Shown: positions 1-8,091 of the stretch, in pieces | Position numbering within the stretch: position 1 is the stretch's first letter | Layout of the letters: each line of letters starts with the position of its first letter | NCBI GenBank assembly: GCA_964419935.1 | Contig: CAYQQJ010000055.1 | Location: 1 to 12,456, forward strand | DNA: 12,456 bases | DNA from: CAYQQJ01 sp964419935 | Lineage (GTDB): Bacteria; Pseudomonadota; Gammaproteobacteria; Pseudomonadales; Cellvibrionaceae | Direction: 5' to 3' | Notes under the pieces: generated by a model | Told to the model about the DNA's origin: nothing | Database searches by the model: none | The model's input: the letters and a program-made list of their open reading frames with translations, nothing else | Translations under genes and position numbers: made by a program

Positions 1-148
1 CGCATTGCGACGCCGTTTAGGAGGGGGGGAGGAGACCATCCCATCGACCTACGGTGTGGTTGTGCGGGGATGCACTGCCCACCATTGGTTATGGTTGTGA
101 ATGGTGCGGGTTTTGGGTTTTGGTGGGCGGTGCCCACCCTACGGGAAA
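1..148. repeat. REP-like intergenic repeat beyond the suc operon terminator
   Basis: No gene is visible here. The segment holds a REP-type dyad: GGTGGGC (122-128) pairs with GCCCACC (132-138) over a 3-nt loop. The octamer TGCCCACC occurs at both 76-83 and 131-138, and GCCCACCA (77-84) is the exact reverse complement of TGGTGGGC (121-128). The motif with flanking CCTACGGG resembles the 'GTAGGGTGGGC..GCCCACC' dispersed repeats found between genes in many proteobacteria; that resemblance is from memory, not a search. Positions 1-75 are G/T-rich with no motif I can name. Confidence 0.5.
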
Positions 149-181
149 CGAAAACGGCCCGGGGTTACCGGGCCGTTTTCG
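149..181 (-). terminator. Rho-independent terminator of the sdh-suc operon
   Basis: A perfect 14-bp inverted repeat, CGAAAACGGCCCGG (149-162) and CCGGGCCGTTTTCG (168-181), encloses a 5-nt loop. It lies 54 nt past the sucD stop. In the operon's direction the 3' arm ends GTTTTCG and is followed by TTT then CCC, so the U tract is short and interrupted. In the other direction the stem is followed by ACTTTCTTTT, so it may work both ways. The 8-bp G+C core makes it very stable. Confidence 0.85.
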
Positions 182-191
182 ACTTTCTTTT

Positions 192-232
192 GAGCTTTTA
201 GCTTGCAGCTTGTGGCTTGCAGCTTGAAGCTC
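192..232. repeat. 14-bp tandem repeat in the sucD 3' UTR
   Basis: GCTTGCAGCTTG occurs at 201-212 and again at 215-226, giving a 14-bp period. It is flanked by GAGCTT (192-197) and its inverse AAGCTC (227-232), so the whole block is a loose inverted repeat as well as a tandem one. In the mRNA it reads as repeated CAAGCTGCAAGC between the sucD stop and the terminator. Similar AAGCTGCAAGCT strings are common in Pseudomonas-like intergenic regions, so this may be a dispersed family member. Confidence 0.7.
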
Positions 233-235
233 TTA

Positions 236-1108
236 CTACCAGCCAGTCACTTCTTTGAGGCCGTCGCCGATTTGGGCGAGGCTACGCACGGTTTTGACAC
301 CGGCGTCTTCGAGGGCGGCGAATTTCTCGTCTGCAGTACCTTTACCACCGGAGATGATGGCACCGGCGTGGCCCATACGCTTGCCGGGAGGTGCGGTTAC
401 ACCGGCAATGTAGGACACAACGGGCTTGGTGACGTTGGCTTTGATGTAGGCTGCGGCTTCTTCTTCCGCGGTGCCGCCGATTTCACCAATCATGACGATG
501 GCTTCGGTTTTGTCGTCATTCTGGAACATTTCCAGGATGTCGATAAAGTTGGAGCCTGGGATTGGGTCCCCACCAATGCCTACGCAGGTTGACTGGCCGA
601 AGCCGTAGTCTGTGGTTTGCTTAACGGCTTCATAGGTGAGTGTGCCGGAACGAGAGACGATACCTACGCGGCCTGGCAGGTGAATGTGGCCGGGCATGAT
701 GCCGATTTTGCATTCGCCGGGAGTGATAACGCCGGGGCAGTTAGGGCCGATCAAGCGCACGCCCAGTTGGTCACACACCACTTTGCACTCGAGCATATCG
801 AGTGTGGGAATACCTTCTGTGATACAGACGACCAGCTTGACGCCACTGTGAGCGGCTTCGAGAATGGAATCCTTACAGAAAGGTGCGGGTACGTAGATAA
901 CGGACGCGTCTGCGCCGGTTTCGGCCACGGCTTCGCGCATGGTGTTGAATACCGGCAGGCCCAGGTGTTGCTGGCCGCCCTTGCCCGGTGTTACGCCACC
1001 CACCATTTGCGTGCCGTATTCAATGGCTTGCTGGGAGTGGAATGTGCCTTGTGAACCGGTAAAACCCTGACACAGGACTTTGGTATTTTTGTCGATTAAT
1101 ACGCTCAT
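236..1108 (-). CDS. sucD: Succinyl-CoA synthetase, alpha subunit (ADP/GDP-forming)
   Basis: With SucC it converts succinyl-CoA, phosphate and a nucleoside diphosphate to succinate, CoA and NTP, the substrate-level phosphorylation step of the TCA cycle, in the cytosol. The 290-residue length is that of the family (E. coli 289). The N-terminal CoA-binding Rossmann domain shows GFTGSQGTFH (about 15-24) and GPNCPG (121-126). The ligase domain carries the phosphorylated active-site histidine, His247, in RMGHAGAIISGG. The ATG overlaps the sucC stop by one base (TAATG), and a strong Shine-Dalgarno GGAGGG lies in the last sucC codons, so translation is probably coupled. It is the last gene of the operon and its TAG stop is followed directly by TAA. 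Nothing is missing. Confidence 0.98.
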   Translation of the reverse strand: MSVLIDKNTKVLCQGFTGSQGTFHSQQAIEYGTQMVGGVTPGKGGQQHLGLPVFNTMREAVAETGADASVIYVPAPFCKDSILEAAHSGVKLVVCITEGIPTLDMLECKVVCDQLGVRLIGPNCPGVITPGECKIGIMPGHIHLPGRVGIVSRSGTLTYEAVKQTTDYGFGQSTCVGIGGDPIPGSNFIDILEMFQNDDKTEAIVMIGEIGGTAEEEAAAYIKANVTKPVVSYIAGVTAPPGKRMGHAGAIISGGKGTADEKFAALEDAGVKTVRSLAQIGDGLKEVTGW

Positions 1109-2274
1109 TATTTACCCTCCGCTGCTTTAACCACTTGCTGAGCAGCGTCAGTCAAGCTGGTGGCAGCAATAATATTCAATCCGCTGTCGGCCAGCACTTT
1201 TGCACCCAACTCGGCGTTGTTGCCTTCCAAACGCACGACCACTGGAACTTTAACACCTACTTCTTCCACGGCGCCGATAACGCCTTCGGCGATGAGGTCA
1301 CAGCGCACAATGCCGCCGAAGATGTTGATCAATACCGCTTTCACGTTTTGATCCGACAGGATAATTTTGAATGCTTCAATAACGCGTTCTTTGGTAGCAC
1401 CGCCGCCCACGTCCAGGAAGTTGGCAGGTTGGCCGCCATTCAGTTTAACGATGTCCATGGTGCCCATGGCCAGGCCCGCGCCATTCACCATGCAGCCGAT
1501 GTTGCCGTCGAGTGCCACATAGTTAAGCTCCCACTTGGCAGCGTGCGCTTCACGCTCGTCTTCCTGAGAGGGATCATGCATGGCTTTGATTTTGGGCTGA
1601 CGGTACAGGGCGTTGCCGTCGATATTGATTTTGCCGTCCAGGCAGTGGATATCACCTTCTTCGGTAATTACCAGCGGGTTGATTTCCAGCAGCGCGAAGT
1701 CGAAGTCCTGGAACATTTTGGCCAGGCCCAGGAACACCTGGGTGAACTGCTTAACTTGCTTGCCTTCCAGGCCAAGCTGGAATGCCAGGTCACGGCCCTG
1801 ATACGGCTGTGCGCCGGTCAGCGGATCAATGACGGCTTTCAGGATTTTCTCTGGTGTTTCTTCCGCAACTTTTTCAATTTCCACGCCGCCTTCAGTGGAG
1901 GCCATGAACACAATGCGACGGGTTGAGCGGTCTACCACGGCACCCAGGTACAGCTCCTGAGCGATGTCCGTGCAGGATTCAACCAGGATGCAGCTCACAG
2001 GCTGACCTTTTTCATCTGTCTGGTAAGTTACCAGGTTGTTGCCCAGCCACTTTTTCGCGAATTCTTCAATTTCGGCTTTGGTGGATACCAGCTTCACGCC
2101 GCCAGCTTTACCGCGCCCACCGGCGTGTACTTGCGCTTTAACAACCCACTTGTCGCCGCCAATGGTTTTGGCTGCGGCGACGGCCTCTGCCGGGGTGTCT
2201 GCTGCAATACCGTTGGATACGGGCAAACCGTATTCAGCAAAAAGCTGTTTTGCCTGATACTCATGTAAATTCAT
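1108..2274 (-). CDS. sucC: Succinyl-CoA synthetase, beta subunit
   Basis: This is the nucleotide-binding and succinate-binding partner of SucD. Its 388 residues equal the E. coli length. The ATP-grasp domain (about 2-210) has KAQVHAGGRGKAGG (46-59), Glu107, the metal-binding Glu197 and Asn199 in LLEINPL, and Asp213 in LDGKINID; these positions coincide with those known in the E. coli enzyme. The C-terminal ligase domain has NGAGLAMGTMD (264-274), GGGATKE (290-296) and NIFGGIVRCD (317-326). The ATG start gives the usual MNLHEYQAKQLF opening and is preceded by GGAAA about 8 nt upstream. An 80-nt gap separates it from lpd, and it overlaps sucD by one base. Confidence 0.98.
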   Translation of the reverse strand: MNLHEYQAKQLFAEYGLPVSNGIAADTPAEAVAAAKTIGGDKWVVKAQVHAGGRGKAGGVKLVSTKAEIEEFAKKWLGNNLVTYQTDEKGQPVSCILVESCTDIAQELYLGAVVDRSTRRIVFMASTEGGVEIEKVAEETPEKILKAVIDPLTGAQPYQGRDLAFQLGLEGKQVKQFTQVFLGLAKMFQDFDFALLEINPLVITEEGDIHCLDGKINIDGNALYRQPKIKAMHDPSQEDEREAHAAKWELNYVALDGNIGCMVNGAGLAMGTMDIVKLNGGQPANFLDVGGGATKERVIEAFKIILSDQNVKAVLINIFGGIVRCDLIAEGVIGAVEEVGVKVPVVVRLEGNNAELGAKVLADSGLNIIAATSLTDAAQQVVKAAEGK

Positions 2275-2354
2275 GGTTTATTTCCGTTCGTTGTCGCTTT
2301 GTTGAAAGTCGTGAGAGTGCTGGTACGGGTCGTTCACCCATTACCAATCACTCT

Positions 2355-3806
2355 TTACCTTTTTTTGCGGTTCGGCATGTGGATGGCGTGGCCATGCACT
2401 GCCAGGGCAGCCTCATGCACCGCTTCAGACAGGGTGGGATGGCCAAATACCATCATGCCCAGGTCTTCCGCGCTGGAACCGAATTCCATTGCAATGGCTA
2501 CCTGCTGTACCAGATCCGCAGCACTCGGGCCGACGATATGGGCGCCCAGGATTCGGTCCGTCTTGGCATCGGCAATGATTTTCACCATGCCGTCTGTGTC
2601 GTTGGCTGCAACCGCACGACCGATGGCGAGGAATGGGAAGGTACCCACGTTGTACTCTTCACCGTCCGCTTTCAATTGCTCTTCGGTTTTACCTACTGCC
2701 GCCACTTCCGGGTGGGTGTAGATCACGTTGGGGATGATGTCGTAGTTCATCACAGTCTTCTGACCGGCAATGCGCTCGGCAACCATAACGCCCTCTTCCG
2801 AGCCTTTGTGTGCGAGCATTGGGCCGCGCACAACGTCACCAATGGCCCATACGCCAGGTGCGCTGGTGGAACACAGGTCGTTCACGTAAATGGAACCGCG
2901 CTCGTCCAGCTTCACGCCGCTGTCTTCAGCCAACAGGCCGTCAGTAAACGGACGACGGCCAACGCACACGATCAACTTATCGAAGGTCTCTTTCTGCTCG
3001 TTGCCGTCTTTATCAGTAAAGGTCACTTCAACTTCTTTCTTCTTACCCTTACCTTTCACTTCTGAGCCGGTCACGCGGCAGCTCAAGCGAATATCCAGCT
3101 TCTGCTTTTTGAAAATCTTCTGGGCTTCTTTGGCGATTTGCTGATCCATAATGGATAGGAAGTTGTCCATGGCTTCCAGCAGTACCACTTCGGCACCCAG
3201 GCGGCTCCAGACTGAACCCAGCTCAAGGCCAATAACACCGGCACCGATCACACCCAAACGCTTGGGTACTTCCTGGAATTCCAGTGCGCCGGTAGAGTTG
3301 ACGATAACGTCGTTATCAACCGGTGCCACGGGAATATCCACTGGTGAAGAACCGGAGGCCAGAATGACGTTGTCCGCCTCAAGAATTTCTTCTTTGCCTT
3401 CATTGTTGGTGAACTGCACCTTGCGGTTAGCCAGCAGCTTGCCAGTGCCGTACAGGGAGGTAACCTTGTTGGCCTGGAACAGCGCGTTGATGCCGCCACT
3501 CATTTGCTTCACCACGCCATTTTTCCGCTGGATCATGGTGGGCACGTCGATCTTCAAGTCTTTGCTGCTGATACCGTGTACTTCAAAACCGGCTTTGGCT
3601 TCATGGTACTTGTAGGAGGAATCCAGCAGCGCCTTGGAAGGAATACAGCCCGTGTTCAAACAGGTACCACCGTTAATGCCTTTACCTGCGGAATCTTTCC
3701 ATTTCTCGATACAGGCCGTCTTCAAACCCAGCTGAGCTGCGCGAATGGCGGCCACATACCCGGCCGGTCCGGAACCGATAACAATAACGTCGTACTTTGT
3801 GGACAT
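2355..3806 (-). CDS. lpd: Dihydrolipoyl dehydrogenase, E3 of the 2-oxoglutarate dehydrogenase complex
   Basis: This FAD enzyme reoxidises the dihydrolipoyl arm of SucB and passes electrons to NAD+. The 483 residues show an FAD-binding GSGPAGY (11-17), the redox disulfide GGTCLNTGCIPSKALL (Cys49 and Cys54), an NAD-binding GAGVIGLELGSVW (188-200), the second FAD motif AIGDV (321-325) and the catalytic His456-Glu461 pair in HPTLSE. The sequence resembles Pseudomonas LpdG, and its place between sucB and sucC is the Pseudomonas arrangement; in E. coli lpd sits with the pyruvate dehydrogenase genes. It may also serve other 2-oxoacid dehydrogenases, but that cannot be told from this window. AAGG (3814-3817) lies 7 nt before the ATG. 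A Lys/Glu-rich insert (GKGKKKEVEV, about 252-261) is a small local feature. Confidence 0.96.
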   Translation of the reverse strand: MSTKYDVIVIGSGPAGYVAAIRAAQLGLKTACIEKWKDSAGKGINGGTCLNTGCIPSKALLDSSYKYHEAKAGFEVHGISSKDLKIDVPTMIQRKNGVVKQMSGGINALFQANKVTSLYGTGKLLANRKVQFTNNEGKEEILEADNVILASGSSPVDIPVAPVDNDVIVNSTGALEFQEVPKRLGVIGAGVIGLELGSVWSRLGAEVVLLEAMDNFLSIMDQQIAKEAQKIFKKQKLDIRLSCRVTGSEVKGKGKKKEVEVTFTDKDGNEQKETFDKLIVCVGRRPFTDGLLAEDSGVKLDERGSIYVNDLCSTSAPGVWAIGDVVRGPMLAHKGSEEGVMVAERIAGQKTVMNYDIIPNVIYTHPEVAAVGKTEEQLKADGEEYNVGTFPFLAIGRAVAANDTDGMVKIIADAKTDRILGAHIVGPSAADLVQQVAIAMEFGSSAEDLGMMVFGHPTLSEAVHEAALAVHGHAIHMPNRKKR

Positions 3807-3841
3807 AGGATAACCTTAGCTGTTTGTGCAAATAGTGTGAG

Positions 3842-3867
3842 CCGGGGCGGCCATGGGACCGCGCCGG
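3842..3867 (-). other. GC-rich hairpin between sucB and lpd
   Basis: CCGGGGCGG (3842-3850) pairs with CCGCGCCGG (3859-3867) with one mismatch over an 8-nt loop. It sits in the 81-nt sucB-lpd gap, about 35 nt before the lpd start. There is no U run after it, so it is not a normal terminator. A role in mRNA stability, or in setting E2 to E3 ratios, is inference only. Confidence 0.5.
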
Positions 3868-3887
3868 AGCTTCATTTCGTGCAGAGA

Positions 3888-5111
3888 TCAGATCTCAAGA
3901 AGAATGCGTGCAGGGTCTTCCAGCAGATCCTTGATTGCAACCAGGAACTGTACGGCTTCTTTACCGTCAATCAGGCGGTGATCGTAAGACAGCGCCAGAT
4001 ACATCATCGGGCGAATTTTCACTTCACCATTGACCGCCATTGGGCGCTCCTGGATTTTGTGCATACCCAGGATGGCCGCCTGTGGCGGGTTCAGGATAGG
4101 CGTGGACATCAGCGAGCCGAACACACCACCGTTGGTAATGGTGAAGGTGCCACCGGTCATTTCTTCAATGCTGATTTTGCCGTCGCGCGCACGCAGGCCA
4201 AAATCCCGCACGCCGTTTTCCACATCGGCAAGGCTGAGGTTTTCAGCATTGCGCAATACGGGCACGACCAGGCCTTTTTCCGTGGACACTGCAACACCAA
4301 TGTCCTGGAAACCGTGGTACACAATGTCGTTGCCATCAATGGAGGCGTTCACCGCGGGGAAGCGACGCAGGGCTTCGACCGCCGCTTTCACGAAGAAGCC
4401 CATGAAGCCCAGGCGGGTACCATTGTGTGCTTTCTCGAACTGATCTTTGTAGCGCTTGCGCAGTTCCATCACCGGACCCATATCCACTTCATTGAACGTG
4501 GTGAGCATGGCGGTGTTGCGTGAGGCGTCGAGCAGACGCTCGGCAATGCGCGCGCGCAGACGTGTCATGGGTACACGTTTTTCTACGCGATCACCTTCAG
4601 CAACCGGGGCTGCTGCCTGTGCCGGTGCGGCTTTGGGCGCCGGAGCGGCGGCCGGTGCGTTTTCAATATGCTTGAGCACATCTTCCTTGGTGATGCGACC
4701 ATCTTTGCCGGTGCCAGTTACTTTGGCGAGATCCACTGACTTTTCATCAGCCAGTTTGCGCGCAGCCGGGTTGGCCAGGGATTCCCCCGCCGGTGCAGCG
4801 GCTTCTTCAGCTTTGGCTTCAGACTTTTCTGCCGCCTGCGAGGCTTGTGCGCCACCACTCTTGGCTGCGCCCGCGCCTTCCTCAAAGCGTGCGATGACCT
4901 CGGCACTCAAAACAGTTTCGCCTTCGCCTTTGATGATTTCAGCGATGGCGCCGTCAGCCGGTGCGACAACCTCGAGCACGACCTTGTCGGTTTCAATATC
5001 CACAATCAGCTCGTCACGGGAAACGGCTTCGCCAGGCTGCTTGTGCCAGGTGGCGATGGTGCCGTCTTGAACAGATTCAGGAAAAGTTGGAGCTTTTATG
5101 TCGATGGTCAT
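3888..5111 (-). CDS. sucB: Dihydrolipoyllysine succinyltransferase, E2 of the 2-oxoglutarate dehydrogenase complex
   Basis: This is the core of the complex: it takes the succinyl group from SucA on a lipoyl arm and transfers it to CoA. From the ATG at 5111 it has 407 residues. It shows a lipoyl domain (about 2-76) with the lipoylated Lys43 in ETDKV, an Ala/Glu-rich linker, the E3/E1-binding domain (about 111-150, NPAARKLADE...GKDGRITKEDV), a second Ala-Pro linker (about 152-172), and the acyltransferase domain ending in SYDHRLIDG with His378 and Asp382. The frame runs 11 codons further upstream, with ATG at 5141 and TTG at 5144. I chose 5111 because AAGGA lies about 10 nt before it and MTIDIKAPTFPES is the family's usual start. 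The stop codon lies inside a GAGATC-A-GATCTC palindrome (3884-3896). Confidence 0.96.
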   Translation of the reverse strand: MTIDIKAPTFPESVQDGTIATWHKQPGEAVSRDELIVDIETDKVVLEVVAPADGAIAEIIKGEGETVLSAEVIARFEEGAGAAKSGGAQASQAAEKSEAKAEEAAAPAGESLANPAARKLADEKSVDLAKVTGTGKDGRITKEDVLKHIENAPAAAPAPKAAPAQAAAPVAEGDRVEKRVPMTRLRARIAERLLDASRNTAMLTTFNEVDMGPVMELRKRYKDQFEKAHNGTRLGFMGFFVKAAVEALRRFPAVNASIDGNDIVYHGFQDIGVAVSTEKGLVVPVLRNAENLSLADVENGVRDFGLRARDGKISIEEMTGGTFTITNGGVFGSLMSTPILNPPQAAILGMHKIQERPMAVNGEVKIRPMMYLALSYDHRLIDGKEAVQFLVAIKDLLEDPARILLEI

Positions 5112-5154
5112 TCCAATATCGTCCTTCAGTTTGAGGCTCATCAAAAAGTGGTGG

Positions 5155-5182
5155 TTAACGCCCGGTCGGTTGGGCGCGTTAA
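5155..5182 (-). other. Hairpin upstream of sucB
   Basis: TTAACGCCC (5155-5163) faces GGGCGCGTTAA (5172-5182), complementary except for a 2-nt bulge, over an 8-nt loop. In mRNA orientation it lies after the sucA 20-bp repeats and before the sucB ribosome-binding site. It is followed by CCACCACTTTTTG, so weak attenuation is possible but unproven. Confidence 0.45.
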
Positions 5183-5199
5183 AACGTGTTCTAAAATTA

Positions 5200-5271
5200 A
5201 ACTGTCGTCATGCTCTTTGAACGGTCGTAATGCTTTCTAAACGGTCGTGATGCACTTTAAACGGTCGTATC
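5200..5271 (-). repeat. 20-bp tandem repeat, about four copies, starting in the sucA 3' end
   Basis: On the plus strand the core AACGGTCGT occurs at 5260-5268 (inside sucA), 5240-5248 and 5220-5228, and as AACTGTCGT at 5200-5208. The spacing is exactly 20 bp each time. In mRNA sense the unit is close to ATNACGACCGTTTAAAGNGC. The first copy contains the last sucA codons (Asp-Thr-Thr-Val) and its TAA; the three later copies fill much of the sucA-sucB gap. Three copies keep a stop triplet (TAA, TAG, TAA) after the GTT, and one has CAA. Confidence 0.9.
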
Positions 5272-8091
5272 GAGGGCCTTGTTGACGAAATTCGTCTGCT
5301 CTTCAATATGCGTGGACATGTAACCCGCCGCCGGTGCGGATGATGCCGAGCGACCTGCGTAGCGCAGGAACGCGTCCGAGTTCACGCGGTTAAGCACGCG
5401 ACGCATTCTGTGCTGGCTGGAATACCACGCACCCTGGTTCATGGGCTCTTCCTGACACCAGATAACATCCGTGACCTTCTCGAAGGGTTTCAACGCCTGA
5501 CGCAGATCTTCTTCCGGGAACGGATAAAGCTGCTCAATGCGTATCAACGCCACATCAGTCTGCTCACGCTCTTCGCGCGCTTCATATAAGTGGTAGTAGA
5601 CCTTGCCACTGCACAGAATCACGCGTTTGGTTTCTTCAGGTTTCACCTTCGTGTCCGTAATTACCGGCAGGAAGCGCCCTTCTGCCAGTTCTTCCAGGGA
5701 CGAGGTGGCCAGCTTGTGGCGCAGTATCCACTTCGGACTCATGACCACCAGCGGACGACGCATCGGACGCAACACCTGACGGCGCAGCATGTGGTAAACC
5801 TGTGCCGGGGTGGTGGGGATGCATACCTGTATATTGTGTTCGGCGCACAATTGCATGAAACGTTCCAGACGTGCTGAAGAATGTTCCGGACCTTGGCCTT
5901 CATAACCGTGGGGCAACAACAGCGTCAAACCACACAGGCGCTGCCATTTGTGCTCACCACTGGTAATGAACTGGTCGATCACCACTTGCGCACCGTTGGC
6001 GAAATCCCCGAACTGGGCTTCCCACACTACGAGCGCATTGGGCGTGGTGGAGGCATAACCATATTCGAACGCCAGTACGGCTTCTTCGGACAGGTATGAG
6101 TCATAGATTTCGAACGGCGGCTGGTTTTCGTCCAGGTGCACCAGCGGCAGGTAGCTTTCACCGTCCTTCTGGTTGTGAACCACAGCGTGGCGATGGGAGA
6201 AGGTGCCACGGCCGACGTCCTGGCCGGTAATACGTACCCGGGTGCCCTGCTCCAGAAGCGTTGCGTAGGCCAGAGTTTCAGCCATGCCCCAGTTGATTGG
6301 CAACGCGCCGCTGGCCATTTTGCGGCGGTCTTCATAGATTTTGGCCACCTGGCGCTGAACCTGAATGCCGTCTGGAATGGTGGAGGATTTTTCTGCCAGT
6401 TGCTGCAGTTTTTTCAGGTCGTAGCGGGTGTCCGCCGGCGTCTGCCAGTCGTGCCCCAGGTAGGGAGACCAGTTCACAAACAGGGACGAGTCCGGTTCGC
6501 GGACCAGACCTCGGGCAACGTGCTCACCGCGATCCAGTGCTGCACGATAATCCGTGACCATGGCATCGGCTTCTTCCTGGCTGATAAGCCCTTCGGCCAC
6601 CAGCTTTTCCGCATAAATGGTGCGGGTGGTTTTGTGGCTGCGAATCGCCTTGTACATAACCGGCTGAGTGGACGATGGCTCGTCAGTCTCGTTGTGGCCG
6701 CGACGGCGGTAACACACGAGGTCGATAACCACGTCCCGACGGAATTCATTGCGGTAATCCATCGCCAGGCCGGTAACAAATGCCACAGCTTCAGGGTCAT
6801 CACCATTGACGTGCAGAATCGGTGCTTCGACCATCTTGGCGACGTCGGTGCAGTATTCCGTGGAGCGGGAATCTTCCTTGCGGCTGGTGGTAAAACCGAC
6901 CTGGTTGTTGAGCACAATATGAATGGTGCCACCGGTTTTGTAGGCGCGCGTCTGGGACATCTGGAATGTTTCCATCACCACGCCCTGCCCAGCGAACGCC
7001 GCGTCACCGTGAATAACTACCGGCACAACCTTGTTGCCTTGTTTGTCCAGCCGGCGATCCTGACGCGCTCGCACGGAGCCTTCAACAACGGGGCTGACAA
7101 TTTCCAGGTGCGATGGGTTGAACGCCAACGCCAGGTGCATTTCGCCACCGGGGGTCATGATGTTGGAGGAAAAGCCCTGGTGATATTTCACGTCACCGGA
7201 GGTGTCGACCAGGCGCTTGCCTTCGAATTCATCGAACAGTTCTGCCGGGTTTTTCCCCAGAATATTGACCAGTGTATTCAGACGGCCGCGGTGCGCCATA
7301 CCCAGCACCATTTCCTTGGCGCCGTAGTTGCCGGAGCGTCGGATCAATGCGTCGAGCATGGGAATCAGACTTTCCGCCCCTTCCAGACCAAAACGCTTGG
7401 TACCGGGGTATTTGCTGTCCAGGTGGCGTTCCAAACCTTCTGCAGAGGTCAGGCGCTTGAGAATGCCGCGACGGATGCTTTTGCTGTAATGCGGCTGGGA
7501 GCGTTCGCTTTCCAGACGGTGCAGCAACCAGCGGCGTTCATCGTAACGGGTGATATGCATAACTTCGGCGCCGATGGTGCCGCAGTATGTCTTCTCGAGA
7601 TCTTCGACGATTTCGCGCAGGCTCGCTTCGGTTTTACCAAAGGAGAGATCGCCGGTGTGAAACGTGGTGTCCAGGTCGGCTTCGGTAAGGCCGTGGAAGC
7701 GCAGCTCCAGGTCACTGACCTGAGCCCGCGGTTTCAGGTTGAGCGGATCCAGCTGTGCCTTTTGATGGCCACTCAGTCGGTAGGCGTTGATCAGTTGAAC
7801 AACTTCAACCTGTTTGCGTTCGTAGTCAACGTTCGCACCACCGGCGGACGGCGCCGCATTGCGGCTACGGTTTTTACCGAGCAACTCGAAATGAGCTCGA
7901 ATAGTTGAATGGGGAACGTCTTCAACACTGGCGCCTTCTACGCGGGGCAGTTGGTCAAAGTACTCACACCATTCCGCCGAGACGGATTTGGGATCACGCA
8001 GGTAAGATTCGTATAAATCTTCAACATAAGAAGCATTCCCACCTGATATGTGAGAAGTTTTCCACAGCAGCTCCATTAAGCTCTCTTGCAT
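5257..8091 (-). CDS. sucA: 2-oxoglutarate dehydrogenase, E1 component
   Basis: This thiamine-diphosphate enzyme decarboxylates 2-oxoglutarate and succinylates the lipoyl arm of SucB. The 944 residues compare with 933 in E. coli. The N-terminal segment (SLMELLWKTSHISGGNASYV, about 4-23) is the E2-binding region typical of the family. Next come GMAHRGRLNTL (264-274), the ThDP motif HGDAAFAGQGV (361-371) with LNNQVGF (394-400), and YRRRGHNETDEP (461-472). The C-terminal pyrimidine-binding half includes TGQDVGRGTFSHRHAV. The start is supported by GGTGGT (8097-8102) just before the ATG and by the MQESLMELLW opening. It follows sdhB after 274 nt. Its final codons form the first unit of the 20-bp tandem repeat, so the terminal D-T-T-V is the part least likely to be conserved. 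Confidence 0.97.
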   Translation of the reverse strand: MQESLMELLWKTSHISGGNASYVEDLYESYLRDPKSVSAEWCEYFDQLPRVEGASVEDVPHSTIRAHFELLGKNRSRNAAPSAGGANVDYERKQVEVVQLINAYRLSGHQKAQLDPLNLKPRAQVSDLELRFHGLTEADLDTTFHTGDLSFGKTEASLREIVEDLEKTYCGTIGAEVMHITRYDERRWLLHRLESERSQPHYSKSIRRGILKRLTSAEGLERHLDSKYPGTKRFGLEGAESLIPMLDALIRRSGNYGAKEMVLGMAHRGRLNTLVNILGKNPAELFDEFEGKRLVDTSGDVKYHQGFSSNIMTPGGEMHLALAFNPSHLEIVSPVVEGSVRARQDRRLDKQGNKVVPVVIHGDAAFAGQGVVMETFQMSQTRAYKTGGTIHIVLNNQVGFTTSRKEDSRSTEYCTDVAKMVEAPILHVNGDDPEAVAFVTGLAMDYRNEFRRDVVIDLVCYRRRGHNETDEPSSTQPVMYKAIRSHKTTRTIYAEKLVAEGLISQEEADAMVTDYRAALDRGEHVARGLVREPDSSLFVNWSPYLGHDWQTPADTRYDLKKLQQLAEKSSTIPDGIQVQRQVAKIYEDRRKMASGALPINWGMAETLAYATLLEQGTRVRITGQDVGRGTFSHRHAVVHNQKDGESYLPLVHLDENQPPFEIYDSYLSEEAVLAFEYGYASTTPNALVVWEAQFGDFANGAQVVIDQFITSGEHKWQRLCGLTLLLPHGYEGQGPEHSSARLERFMQLCAEHNIQVCIPTTPAQVYHMLRRQVLRPMRRPLVVMSPKWILRHKLATSSLEELAEGRFLPVITDTKVKPEETKRVILCSGKVYYHLYEAREEREQTDVALIRIEQLYPFPEEDLRQALKPFEKVTDVIWCQEEPMNQGAWYSSQHRMRRVLNRVNSDAFLRYAGRSASSAPAAGYMSTHIEEQTNFVNKALDTTV

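Noticed and set aside
1..238. CRISPR array suggested by repeats near the left end
   Set aside because: The repeats are 12-14 bp with 2-nt spacing or simple dyads; no regular spacers and no cas genes.
3504..4523. 339-codon plus-strand open frame spanning the lpd-sucB junction
   Set aside because: It is antisense to two certain genes with His/Gln/Val-rich shadow composition; no family recognised.
5112..5144. 11-codon N-terminal extension of sucB
   Set aside because: The ATG at 5111 has AAGGA at good spacing and starts the lipoyl domain at the usual residue.
6136..7908. Long open frame (590 codons) on the plus strand opposite sucA
   Set aside because: It lies wholly antisense to a gene with clear 2-oxoglutarate dehydrogenase motifs, has a low-complexity His/Gln/Val/Phe-rich composition typical of a codon-bias shadow, and shows no recognisable domain.
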